21,639 bases of DNA, from positions 1 to 21,639 of the forward strand of contig JAMQCK010000486.1 of assembly GCA_024196135.1 (NCBI GenBank). Direction: 5' to 3'. This stretch comes from Pleurotus ostreatus/Saccharomyces cerevisiae fusant (Eukaryota; Opisthokonta). The notes under the pieces were generated by a model. That model made no database searches. It worked only from the letters and a program-made list of their open reading frames with translations, and was not told where the DNA came from. This document shows, one piece after another, positions 10,621 through 20,399 of the stretch (positions are counted from its first letter, which is position 1; each line of letters opens with the position of its first letter). Position numbers and translations under genes: made by a program.

Positions 10621-11850
10621 GAGGGAAAACATTGGCCTGCCGACCTCATTGCGTCGCCGCGCTAGAGAAGTTCCATTGGACAGTGCCGGCCCTTTCGTGT
10701 CGATGGTGAGCTCGCAAACATTCCCGTCTGATGGCCGAAGCTTGACGTGCCGCACTGATCGAGATGCGATGTCGGAGGAGTCTAATGAAGGCATTGAGCT
10801 AAGAGCGCACGAGATGAACAAAGCGACGCACCATTGAGCTGCCCGGTCCTTACAACATTGAGCAAGCTCGCGCAATCATTGACGCTTTTGCGTGGCATCG
10901 GGCGTTGTCGGGTTTGTAGGCTGAGCGTTGACGAGTTCTGGAGACGACGGTCAACGGCGAGAAGGTACAGGACAGTGGAATAGCGCACCATTGGGGACCC
11001 CGAACACCGTGGCATTGGGCGCAGCCGATACTACATTGACGCCTTTGCGATGCGTCGTGACCTTGAGAAGGCGAGGCCGAGGTAATCTGAGAACAATCGT
11101 CAGCGAAGGGCACATGCGCGACAGCCGAAGGGCGCACCATTGAGCTGCCCGTGTCCGCGGCATTGGGCGAGCTCGGAGGGCATTGACGCTCTTGCGCGGC
11201 GTCGGGGGTGAGCACTGAGCTTTGACGAGAGCTAGTGATAGGTCAGCGTGAGATAACATGGAGCACTGTCGGGTGGCGTACCATTGGGCTGCCCTTCTAG
11301 CACGTCATTGACGAGCCCGGGATACATTGACGCGCTTGCGAGTCGTCGTTATGGTGAGGAAGAGGATGTCGAGGTCTGTAAAGGAAGGTCAGTGAGGGGA
11401 TCATACGAGATTGTCGAAGTGCGCACCATTGAGGTGCCCGTCCACGATGGCATTGGACGACCTCGAGAAACATTGATGCACTTGCCAGCATCGTAGGCAT
11501 GGGCGGGGTCCATGGCGTGGACTTCAAAGTCTTTGGCGCCGGAGGTTAGAAACGACGATGCGTATGATCGACGAGTGGCGCACCATTGAGGAGCCCGAAT
11601 CCAGTGGCATTGGGCTACCTGGGGATAGTGTTGGCACTTGCAAGCCCATCTGTCCGTTGAAGGTCGTTTGCGTGGCGAAAATATCTGGCGGTGAAGGTCA
11701 GCGACGAGGTCATGCGTTGCCTGTTGAGTGGCGTACCATTGGCCGGCCCGCTCGTCGTGGCATTGGGCCAGCCCGAGAGAACATTGACCGACACTTGCGA
11801 GCCGTCGAAGGTCGAGGTGAATGTCGGTGGCGAGGGTAGGTGGCTGAAAG
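10621..11850 (+). repeat. Tandem repeat array B, ~150 bp units (8 units)
   Basis: Box 1 (CACCATTG or TACCATTG) starts at about 10829, 10986, 11135, 11279, 11424, 11581 and 11734, with an older diverged unit at ~10672. Spacings are about 157, 157, 149, 144, 145, 157 and 153. Each unit repeats the three-CATTG layout seen in array A, followed by 'cttgcg..gtcg' and a ~75-80 base variable spacer. Unit 10672 matches 9151, unit 11581 matches 9491 ('gaggagcccg') and unit 11734 matches 9642 ('gcccgctcgtcgtggcattg'). Array B therefore equals array A plus about four internal units. Spacings not divisible by three argue against a repeat protein, although antisense frames recurrently show QWCA-type peptides. 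Confidence 0.82.
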
Positions 11851-11890
11851 ATTAGTCACGAAGGATGAGGGCAGAAGGCAAGAGAGATGG

Positions 11891-11940
11891 TCCATCAAAA
11901 TCCAAACAAACATGCGTCGCTTATGTAGGGCGCCGTTCGA
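11891..11940 (+). repeat. Array-closing flank, copy B
   Basis: Closes array B and matches 9805-9850, including 'cgcttatgta' followed by 'ggcg'. Together with the G-rich blocks it bounds a duplicated block of ~1.2 kb (8630-9850) and ~1.77 kb (10170-11940). Confidence 0.7.
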
Positions 11941-12803
11941 ACTCCGCCCTTGCCATCAGCTACCAAAAGGAGAACAATGCCACGGGGCAGGGACAATGGG
12001 CTGTGACGTTGTTAGACCATGGCCAGGCGGCTGAGCTCTCTCTGCATTGAACGGTTCTTCTGAGGCCATACGCGATCTGCGAGTCACTATGAAGCAGACA
12101 ACATATTGGGACGAGGTGTGTCATTGACGAATAGTGGCATCTGTAGGTTATTATATCGATACTCGGTCCCAAGTCATTCGCGGCAAGAAAGGCGACGCTT
12201 TGAAACAAATCAATGCGCTCAATGATAGAGGCTTTCCTCGTGCCGGACTCAACAGCTGTGAGTGGTCGTCTCGGTCAATAGTCGTCCGAGTCGCCGCTCG
12301 CGGCAATGCTGGATTAAATGACTGTCAGTCAGAGAAGACGACCTCGCACGCTCGCTAAGTATCTTCCTGCGTATGACTGTGAGCCACTGGGCAAGGTATG
12401 CCCTGCATCGTACGCTTTCGCGCGGCCGTGATGGCAGAAGGCAAGTTCAACTCCGTGACACTCACATGATGATGCAAGCTCGCACGCCATCATCACTCCC
12501 AAGCCGAAAGTGTCCCTATACATCCCAAAAATGCGCAGAAAATCAGACTTATTCCTTGCCTACTGGCTGCACCTGAATGGATGCTCTAGTAGCCAAATTT
12601 CCGCCCTCGCTGGAGCGCAGACGCCTGTGAATGCCAAGGTCGTGAAGTCATCGACATCAGCACATCGGTCCGGTGAACGATCTCCGCAAGCGGGAGCATC
12701 TGGACTTACGGAAAGCCACCAAGATCTGCTCGGTTCATAAGCGGATGCCGATGACTCTCTCCCTACCTTCATGATACCCGACCTCAGACCTTAGACGCCA
12801 TCC
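11941..12803. other. Intergenic region upstream of the hydrolase gene
   Basis: No supported gene. Short frames exist but show neither consistent splicing nor family resemblance. The segment nearest 12803 should hold the hydrolase promoter; the bases just before the ATG read 'gccatcc', an acceptable start context. Confidence 0.4.
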
Positions 12804-15800
12804 ATGCCCGCCGTCAACACCCTGCTCGCGGAAAGCGCCCTGCGCGCCGGTCCGCTCGTGCTCGAGACGCTCGTCAAGCACTACTTCGCTAAGCTAAAGC
12901 GCGACACGGAAAAGCAGGCGAAGACCAAGCTCAGCGAGGAGGACTTGCTGTACGATCAGGCGTTCACCATCATCAAGGTGCGCGACAGAGCGCTCGGGTC
13001 GTGTGCATCATACTGACCGCACTGTACAGGCATTTCTCAACGAGGCGAGCTTGTACGGCTTTCCGCAACCTGCCTGAGCCAACCTCTAAAGCGCCCCCGC
13101 AGACATACCGTCGAAGAGATCCAGGGATTCTCGAATACCCGCACACCCGCGCCACCATGGGTCAAGGTCGTGCGCGTCCTCGTGCCGCTCGAATCGTGCG
13201 ACAAGGCTGCGGAGTACATCGTTGCAGCACTTGGCGGCGTTGACATGGCCAAGCGCGTCGTGGGAGGCGTCAAATGGTGGCAAGTGCGGGGCCTGAAGGG
13301 GTACGTGATGCACTGGGTTGGCGAAGATCGCACTAACACATCTCAGCGTCGACGGCCAATGGATCTGCACCAAGAAGGATTACCAGGAGGCCAAACGGCG
13401 CTACAAGGCTCGCGAGGCACATCCTGAGGTCATCTTGGACGCGCCGGAAGACTCGGGCGTCTACGAGCGCGACATGGACGAGATGCGCTGCATCTTGTAC
13501 CTCCATGGTGGCGGGTACTACTTCGGCAGCGTCGACCAGGAGCGCTACAGTATCCAGCGCTTTGCGCGGAAGATCAACGGGCGTGTCTTCGGTGCGTAGA
13601 TGCTGTCGTCCGTGCAGACTCGTCGCTCAACTTGCGCAGCCATCAACTACCGGCTGGCACCTCAATATCCCTTCCCGTGTGCCCTTCAAGACGCTCTCGC
13701 AGCATGTAAGCCCATTACCGGCACGTACGGTACCTTCTTCTCATCTTTGCTTAGACATCTATCTCATTCGCCCGCCGACCGGCGCCATTCACAAGCCCGT
13801 CGACCCGGCTCACATCGTCATCGGCGGCGACTCAGCCGGCGGCGGCCTCACTCTCGCCCTCCTTCAGGTTATTCGCGACACCCCGGACCTGCCTTCCCCT
13901 GCCGGCGGCCTTCTCATCTCGCCCTGGTGCGACCTCACACATTCCTTCCCAAGCATCCACACCAACACTGCGACCGATGTGATTCCCGACTTCGGCCTCT
14001 CCTTCCAGAAGCCGAGCACGCTGTGGCCGCCGCCGTCCGCGGACATCACGTCGCGCGTGCACGCTGGGCTGAAAAGTCGGATCCGGCAGGTCTTTCACCC
14101 CCACGGGGACCCCGGTGGCGTGCGGCGCGCGGAGAGCAGGATATCGCGCGAGTACTTTGACGATGAGGAGCGGCCGGCTGCGCTGTCGCCCGGGGGCGTC
14201 GAGATGGGGCGAACGACGCCGCTGCCGCCGCTGGACCAGGATACGGAAGTCGTGATGATGCGAACGAAGAGCGGGGAAGAACTCTCATTGGATCGACAAG
14301 TGCACCTTTACGCCCAGAACAGCCTAATCGGACATCCGCTCGTCAGTCCGGCCCTCTCATATCTAGGCGGCCTACCGCCACTCTTGTTTATCGTCAGCGA
14401 CAAGGAAGTGCTGAGGGATGAAGACATCTACACGTCAGTATAGACTGTGTAACTTGTCAATGTCGACTAATTTCTCCTCAGAGCTCACAAAGCGGCCTAT
14501 CCCGAGCGATTCCCCGTCCGACAGGAGGCGAAGGACTTGTACCCCACCCTCAACGGAATCGAAGAACGCTTCGGTCGCACGCCAGTGCACTTGCAGGTCT
14601 ACGACGACACCGCACACATCCTCCCCATCCTCTTCCCGTTCACCACGCCAGCGAAGTTCTGCTTCCGCGCCATCGCGACGTTCTGCAAGTACGTGACCGG
14701 GATGCCGCTCGCCTCCGCGGGCCAGATCAGCCCCTCGCCGTCATCGTCGCAATTTTTGGACGAGGAGGCAGGTGCTGAGGTGCCCGGTTCGCCGACGAAG
14801 AAGATCGCGAAGAGGAACTCAATTATTGGCCGGGCGAGGAGCACCATCCGCAAGGCGTCCTTGTCGAGAGCAGGGTCGTTGTCGCGGACGCACTCGGAGT
14901 CGCGCGTACGAAGGAGTACGGTAGACATTCCTCCGTCTCCAGCGCGGTCGGCTTTTGCGCCACCTCTGTCGCCTCTCTTGCCCACACCTTCGTCAGAGCA
15001 GCAGCAGCAGGGGGCGATGCTCGACAAGCCGCTCGTACCCTCCCCTCTGCCGTCGCCTTCGCCTTCAACGACGAACCTTAGCGCGGCTCCGCCGAAGAGC
15101 CCATCCTATAAGGACAAGTCAACAGCGTCCTCGGACGTTGGCGGCGCGCGCTTCCATCGGTCCACCGCAGCCGGCATCACCCAGGGCGAACGCTACGCGG
15201 GAAACCCCTCCGTATACGGCTCGATCAGCACCAACGAACAGGGATCACCCACCCTAGGGTCATGGAATGGCGACATGATCCGCGAGCGCGTCTCTACCGC
15301 CGGCATCGTCCGCCCCCTCGAGCCCGAGTCCGAGCTCCCCGCCTTCCAAGTCGACCCCGACGCCGTCGGCCGCATCACCGAGCTCACCGTTCGCCGCTTC
15401 ATCGACGGCAAGGCGCGCTATGGGAAGAAGTACGAGCGCGCGTTGAAAGGTATCGAGCGCGAGCGCAAGCGCCTTTTGGAGCGCGCGCGCAAGCAGACCG
15501 CGTCGCCCGCGCCGACCTCGACGCCGCAGCCGGATAAGCCGAGCTGGGGGTGGGGGTGGGCGCTGGATGGGGAAAGGCCGCCGCCGAGCAGTGTGGCGGC
15601 GAGGCGGGATACGGAGGAGGCGATGCGGCTGGCGAGAATTGCGGACGAGGGCGTGTTCCAGAGGGAGCATGTGCTGAGTGGGAATAATCTGTGGTCGGTT
15701 GTGGTCAATTTCCTGACGGTGGGACCGGAAAGGAGTGAGGGGCGGAAGCATGAGGAGGACGAGGAGCACGCGAAGCACGAGGAGCATCCGAAGCGCGAGG

Positions 15801-15979
15801 GCGTGAAAGAAAGGCGACACTCGCATGGTGAACACGACAAGGCCCGGGCGAAGACGGAGGACGCGGTGACGCGGCCACGAGGGGAGAGTGCGCTGCGGTC
15901 GAAGCTCTCCATGTTTCTGCCCAAGGAGAAACATGCGAAGGAGAGGTCGCATACTGCGGACGCTCCGGTGAAGGCGTAA
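12804..15979 (+). CDS. Alpha/beta hydrolase (HSL/GDSAGG type) with long C-terminal extension, 960 aa
   Basis: Exons: 12804-12977, 13030-13052, 13103-13300, 13347-13591, 13640-13705, 13755-14433, 14482-15979. Introns are 46-52 nt with GT..AG ends, and the joined frame is 961 codons ending in TAA. The family hydrolyses carboxyl esters. The oxyanion motif HGGGYYFGS is at residues 185-193, YRLAPQYPFP follows, and the nucleophile elbow GGDSAGGG has Ser at ~262. The likely acid is Asp ~451 in SDKEVLRDE and the likely base His ~507 in DDTAHILP, so the triad looks complete. The core ends near residue 540. The remaining ~420 residues are Ser/Pro-rich (for example SPSPSST), then charged, with a Glu/His/Lys-rich stretch near the end. 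This tail appears disordered and may mediate binding or localisation. Related fungal proteins include steryl-acetyl-hydrolase-like and lipase/esterase members; the substrate is not predictable. The N-terminal ~100 residues look like a lid or partner segment, and I see no signal peptide. Confidence 0.9.
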
Positions 15980-16286
15980 TTTATAGTGAGTTCTGTTACG
16001 CAGACTAACGGTCGTCGACTTGTTTGCTGACGCACCTTGCCAGTGGATAGGTCGACCAATTGCAATGTAATGTTAACGACCCTCGCGGTACCACATCGTT
16101 CCTTCCTGCTCTATCTTATATACCAGCGTATGGAACACATTAATGGACGCTATTGCATGCTCCGACATTGTTGACCCGGGCTTGACTCCCCTTCAGGTTA
16201 TCAATCAAATTTTGCTCATGTGCGTCGTGAGACTGGCATGACTGTTACTGACTACAGACCTGCTGTGCGCATGTCTACTGCTTACG

Positions 16287-17223
16287 CTACACAGACACCC
16301 TTCTACTTGGATCGCCGCCCGACGACCCCGCGCCTGACGACCCGGCGCCTGATGGTCCGACGGCCGGTGCAGCTGGGGGTTGCGGAGTTCGTGGCCTGGG
16401 ACTTATGTCCTCGGCGATGAAGAACAAGGAGGTGGATCGGTGCTTCCCTTTGCCGTCGACTTCGAGAGAAATAGCTACCGCTGGAGTCAAAGGTCAATAT
16501 GCAATCGCCGTAGCGACAAGTGAAGACCTCACATGCACCCAAGGATATGTCCAGCAGCTCCTTAACCGTGTAGTACTCCGATTCGGCTATCCTCATATCG
16601 CGTTGGGCTGATATATTCCAAGCGGTGAAGGCTATCACCTTGTCAGCGCCTTTGGGTCTGTTGTGGCCATCCGTCAAATGGTCTGCCCAGTAATGATTGT
16701 TGTCCAACTTACACTTCGCAGCTCTCGTACCAGATCGGCGAGTCGCTCGTCCGAATTGTGGTCTCCATAACCACTTGCAGGTTGGGAAACTTCTCGTCCT
16801 TGACACCATCGCTGTTCACGTACTTCACGCGGTCCGCGCTGTATACCCTGATAAATCGACCAGGTGATTCGGTCCGTTGGGGTAGGTGATTTGCTCCAAC
16901 AACTAGTTGACTTGTCAGTGAGTATCAAACGCCGAGGATACAGTGGACGTGCTCGTTATACGGATCATCTCGTGTACTGGAGGGTCAGGAGCCGAGCTGT
17001 CGAAGGCGTCAGTCGCTTTGGGAAACCTTGCCGCTGTCGCCACATAACATGCAGACCTGATAGTCGACCTTCGTGGCGGGCTCTGCTTAGCTGCAGGTCG
17101 TGCGGGCGGGCGAGCAGCCCTGATCTGCTCCGTGGTCGGTAGCGCTCGAAGTTCATCGTATTTCGAGCCATGTATGAAGCTGAAGAAGGACGTCGACTTG
17201 TCCTTTACCCAGGAGAGGTCCAT
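16287..17223 (-). CDS. Small protein with a C2-like domain (multi-exon, start uncertain)
   Basis: On the minus strand, exons 16847-16713, 16657-16539 and 16480-16287 join with strong splice sites, including a perfect GTAAGT donor at 16712, and end at TAG 16287-16289. The joined peptide reads VYSADRVKYVNSDGVKDEK, then TTIRTSDSPIWYESCEV, then GADKVIAFTAWNISAQRD, then YYTVKELLDISL and LEVDGKGK. The pattern (beta strand, 'SPIWYE' like the 'NPVWNE' of C2 domains, then a 'V..F.AWN' strand and 'V.ELL') fits a C2 membrane-binding fold. The Asp set for calcium is incomplete, so binding may be calcium-independent. The tail is Pro-rich with GAGSSGAGSSGG. The 5' end is unsure: the frame is open from ATG 17223, through HEMIRITST at ~16968, to a donor at 16948 or 16930, giving ~155 to 240 aa. 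It is divergent from the gene at 17724. Confidence 0.5.
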
Positions 17224-17723
17224 TGGTGACGAGTGGCGAGCTTGTAGGGCAGGCAGAGAAGAAGGAAACGGTCATTTCTGGCGCGCAGGACGCGCTTTTA
17301 TGAAAGCTGTAGACAACTAACGCCGAAGTGAAGGTGTGACCCTTGAGGCTGCTTCTATAGATCTGAGATCACCTTCCTATCTACCTAGCATGGGCCTGCG
17401 TGACGTACTGCATTCAGCATGGGCCGTCCGCAGGTCTGGTAAGCCTATGCTGCCTTTCTCGACGCGAACTAGCTTCAGACGATCATCTTGCGCTCGCCTT
17501 TGAAGGCTTCAAGCTCAGTCGAGCGCCAGTCGAGAGATTGGCGCGGGCGCCTATCAGATGCCTCGTGGGGTCTCGGCATTGGCCGTCGGAGCCAAAACGG
17601 TCACATGACAGCGAGGCACGTCAGTGTTTGGACCTGTTGTGACTCATCCATTCATCCTTTGTCTCCAACCACCATCATCTAACGCACACGTACTATCGCC
17701 GTTCCTCGCTTATTGATTGCGCT
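17224..17723. other. Divergent intergenic/promoter region
   Basis: This lies between the minus-strand C2-like gene and the plus-strand FGF-motif gene and should hold both promoters. The 80 bases before 17724 are pyrimidine-rich ('ctcatccattcatcc', 'ctccaaccaccatcatc'), as is common at basidiomycete transcription starts. Short frames in 17400-17680 are not convincing genes. Confidence 0.4.
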
Positions 17724-18986
17724 ATGTCCTCGTCGCCTACAAAGCGCGTCTCTCGTGCTGCTGCTGCCTCTCGTGCTTTCACTAAGAGGGAGCCGCTACG
17801 CGACATTGCCCAGCGTGCTGATTTACGCTCGGACCAGAATTCTCCCACGAAGAAGAGACGCACTGCTCGGGCCCCTCCAGCACAATTGGCTGAAAGAATC
17901 AAAGCTCGGCATGCTGCCGCTGCTCCTTCTTCGTTGCCACCCTCGTCTCCTCCCGACTACTCCTCTTCTCAGGAAAACCAGAAGCCTCAGCGACCCCGTG
18001 ACGAGACGCCTGACGTTGACGTCAAGGCCGAGCTACGCAAAGACTTCGCATCCGGGGGCCCAGACGAGGAGGAAGGAATGCAGGAGAATGACCCTCCGGC
18101 GAGGAACTCGGATCCGTTCGGGTTCTTCGAGGTAGAGCAGCAGCTCAAGGCCGAGCGCGCGGCAGGCCGTACGGACAAGCCTCGTGCCCAGGTCCCGCAA
18201 CGTGTTCCGGTCAGGCCTACGCCTGTCCGTCGCTCGCCCCCTCCAAGGCCACACAGACGACACGTACTTCCCGCGGATTCTTCATTCGAAGTCGACGAGA
18301 GCTTGGAGGTGCCGGCCATATTCAGCTCACCGTCGCCGTTGAAGCGCGGTAAACGCCCAGTTGCTGCTGATTACGAATCAGACGACGACGCCGAGGCTGC
18401 TGCTGCGCTCTTGACGGAGGGTCTCGACGTCGTCGAGGGCGAGCACCTTAGAGCACCATTACATCTCAAGTCGGATGCGGCGGCAGAAGAGGAGGAGGAA
18501 GAGGAAGAACACGGAGAGGAGATGCAGGAGGAAGATGCAGAGGGGGAGGAGGACGAAGAGGCGCCAGCTCCACCTGCGAGAGCTACCCAAGCTCGCGCGT
18601 CTCGTACTCAATCCGCGCCAGCGGCGAAGGCCACGCGTCGCAGCACTCGCAAGCGCGCGAAGGAAGAGGTATCCGATGAGGAGGATGAAGACGAGCCCCC
18701 AAAGAAACGCGCGGCTCGGCGCGCGACCACGCAGAAGAGCACGAAGAGCAAGAAGCCCGCCTCGCGTACTCGTTCTGCTCGCACGACGAAGGCTGAGAAA
18801 GAAGAGAGCGACGGGGAGGACTTTGGCTTCAACAGTACGAAGAAGGTATGTTGGACAGACGTTGTGACGAAGAGCTTCGCTCACCACAAACGGCAGAAGC
18901 TCGAAGCTGAGCGCAAGGCCCGCGTCGCTTATTGGAAGGAGATGGCCGACTATTCCATGGAGAAGGAAGATGTATACGTCGTATGA
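17724..18986 (+). CDS. Nuclear FGF-motif protein, candidate fungal sororin-like cohesin regulator
   Basis: Start ATG 17724, stop TGA 18984-18986. The frame is open throughout (420 codons), but a canonical gtatgt..cggcag intron at 18846-18896 is 51 nt, so the spliced product would be 403 aa. SPTK occurs twice (residues 4-7 and 40-43), matching CDK sites. REPLRDIAQ (22-30) resembles a destruction box. DPFGFFEVEQ contains FGF at 132-134, and DFGFN contains a second at 367-369. There are several basic nuclear-localisation-like clusters and a poly-Glu tract (~255-279). Downstream of the intron the last ~29 residues (ARVAYWKEMADYSMEKEDVYVV region) end in an aromatic/acidic pattern like the sororin C-terminus. 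In animals sororin's FGF motif binds Pds5 and protects cohesin from Wapl. That role is inferred here from motifs; it could equally be another unstructured chromatin protein. It is convergent with the SnoaL-like gene, 148 bases away. Confidence 0.6.
   Translation: MSSSPTKRVSRAAAASRAFTKREPLRDIAQRADLRSDQNSPTKKRRTARAPPAQLAERIKARHAAAAPSSLPPSSPPDYSSSQENQKPQRPRDETPDVDVKAELRKDFASGGPDEEEGMQENDPPARNSDPFGFFEVEQQLKAERAAGRTDKPRAQVPQRVPVRPTPVRRSPPPRPHRRHVLPADSSFEVDESLEVPAIFSSPSPLKRGKRPVAADYESDDDAEAAAALLTEGLDVVEGEHLRAPLHLKSDAAAEEEEEEEEHGEEMQEEDAEGEEDEEAPAPPARATQARASRTQSAPAAKATRRSTRKRAKEEVSDEEDEDEPPKKRAARRATTQKSTKSKKPASRTRSARTTKAEKEESDGEDFGFNSTKKVCWTDVVTKSFAHHKRQKLEAERKARVAYWKEMADYSMEKEDVYVV
18846..18896 (+). 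other. In-frame 51 nt intron in the FGF-motif gene
   Basis: The perfect fungal donor GTATGT, a CTCAC branch-like site and the acceptor CGGCAG bound a 51 nt segment without stop codons. Splicing or retention gives proteins of 403 or 420 aa. The 17 extra residues separate the second FGF motif from the C-terminal segment. Confidence 0.75.
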
Positions 18987-19134
18987 TGGACATGCTTCTA
19001 TGCGGTATTCAGGTGAAGCCCGCTCTGGGTATAGGCGTGTAGCGCTGCTCACCGACTGGGACAGGCTAATGATACAAGTTGTGTTGCTACATATGAATCC
19101 ATGAATCATGTCGGGTCTGTGGGAGGCGCTCCCT

Positions 19135-19718
19135 CTATGATGATGCCAACGAGCTGCGTGAGCGCTGTCGGTCCTTCTTCTCCTTCTCTTCCACAAAGAA
19201 GCGGGCTGTTGATGCGCTATCCAAGTATTCGTCGATGCCTTGTAGAAGGCCCGTAAGGGGCTCGAAGTGGAAGAGAAAGATCATCTCGTTGTCGAGCACA
19301 GTGTCGAGCAGCGATACACCCTTCACCATCACCTGCAGTGGAGGCATGTTCAATACTCATCGATTATAGATCCTGATGCGAAGAAGCACGTACGTGGAAG
19401 AACATGAAGTCGTCCTCACAGTCCAGCGCCCGGAGAATCTCGATCTGCACGCGATGATCAGTGACTGGCCACCTGCTTGCCTCGCGCTGGGGGAATGTGG
19501 CGCACGTTGTACGTCTTGAAGGACCCGCGGACGCCCTGCAGGAACGTACGGAAATGCGCTCTGTTTGTGATGATGGGCCGTCCGGCCGCCTTGGGCAAGA
19601 GGCGGAACTGAAATGGGTCCGCGAAGAGCGAGACGGCCGTGTCCGCGTCGTTCGCCTCGCACGCGCGGAAGAACGCGACGACCACGCGATACCGTGGCGA
19701 GTTGGGGTCCGGTGCCAT
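19135..19718 (-). CDS. NTF2/SnoaL-like fold protein, 3 exons, 153 aa
   Basis: Minus-strand exons: 19718-19506, 19444-19394, 19332-19135. Introns of 61 and 61 nt have GTGCGC and GTACGT donors and TGCAG ends, and the joined frame is 154 codons. It starts MAPDPNSPRYRVVVAFFRAC and continues EANDADTAVSLFADPFQFRLLP, the helix-then-strand opening of SnoaL-like small alpha+beta domains. Strands then follow, EDDFMFFHVMVKGVSLLDT and NEMIFLFHFEPLTGLLQGI, and a charged C-terminus (EEKEKKDRQRSRSS). Members include polyketide cyclases, isomerases and many non-enzymatic proteins of unknown role, so no reaction can be assigned. The start was chosen at the Met before APDPNS; an upstream in-frame Met at 19772 is possible but gives an unconserved-looking extension. 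It is convergent with the FGF-motif gene and divergent from DPH5. Confidence 0.75.
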
Positions 19719-20399
19719 GTTCAGGGCGTGGTGAATCGTCTTCTTTGCGCGCGTCTCGTGTATGTAGCGCACGCCTCTTCGTGGTGGTCGTCGCGGTGGT
19801 CAAGTCTCGGAGAGAGCCTCGCGTCGGAGGAGGATATAATCGATTCCCGTCCATTCTCAGGCTCACGGATTTTAACGCAGATATTTGATTTGAACGTGCT
19901 GATGATTGGAACGCGCTGTGTCCATGGTGGGGGACCTAGGCCCGCGTCATGTGCCCGGGTAGGTCTGCCATTGACCAATTGCCGGAGTTGGGTTGCGAGG
20001 AGCTTATCGAGGGCAGAGTAAGCCTCTTCGATCCATTGCAGGCAATCATTCCCTCGGGTTCGACATTCAATTGGACGAGGACTCCGCGGGACGTAGGACC
20101 TGCAGGGTCCTTGACATACTTCAGTACACTGATAAACAGTTCAACCTTCGGAATAAACTTGAACATTGTCTTTGGTCGCGCAAACTCTTGGCTGTTTAGC
20201 CCTCAGATCGGTCACCTGAAGAAGTTGCTTCGCAGGCAAGTTCATCTCTTCCTTGCATCCTCCCACATGCTTTCTGAAAAAGACGACGAGCTTCTGCACT
20301 CCGACTCCGAGGTCCGAGGCCACAATGTGGCGATTTACAAAGATGAAAGCCTTCCTAATCCGGTATGTCCATCGGGGTAAGGTCCGATCAGCGATCAAG
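19719..20399. other. Shared upstream region between SnoaL-like gene and DPH5
   Basis: About 0.7 kb with open frames on both strands (for example plus 19949-20380, minus 20141-20404), but none shows family resemblance or supported splicing. I read it as regulatory or untranslated sequence for two divergent genes. A small unrecognised gene cannot be excluded. Confidence 0.4.

Noticed and set aside
9100..11850. Regular repeats as a CRISPR array
   Set aside because: Units are ~150 bp, degenerate, without uniform short spacers, and the genome is eukaryotic.
9247..11913. Recurrent antisense peptides (QWCA, AQCHG, RQC) across the repeat arrays, suggesting a repeat protein
   Set aside because: Unit spacings are mostly not multiples of three, the peptides fall in different frames from unit to unit, and stops interrupt every frame within one or two units.
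15260..15952. 230-residue open frame on the minus strand
   Set aside because: It is the antisense shadow of the hydrolase's last exon, with skewed Arg/Leu/Pro composition and no family resemblance.
18459..19196. 245-residue minus-strand open frame rich in Leu/Phe/Arg
   Set aside because: Antisense of the acidic (GAG/GAA-rich) tract of the FGF-motif gene; the apparent hydrophobicity is the complement of Glu codons.
19949..20380. 143-residue plus-strand frame upstream of DPH5
   Set aside because: No family resemblance; a minus-strand frame overlaps it over much of its length; it lies in the expected promoter region of two divergent genes.
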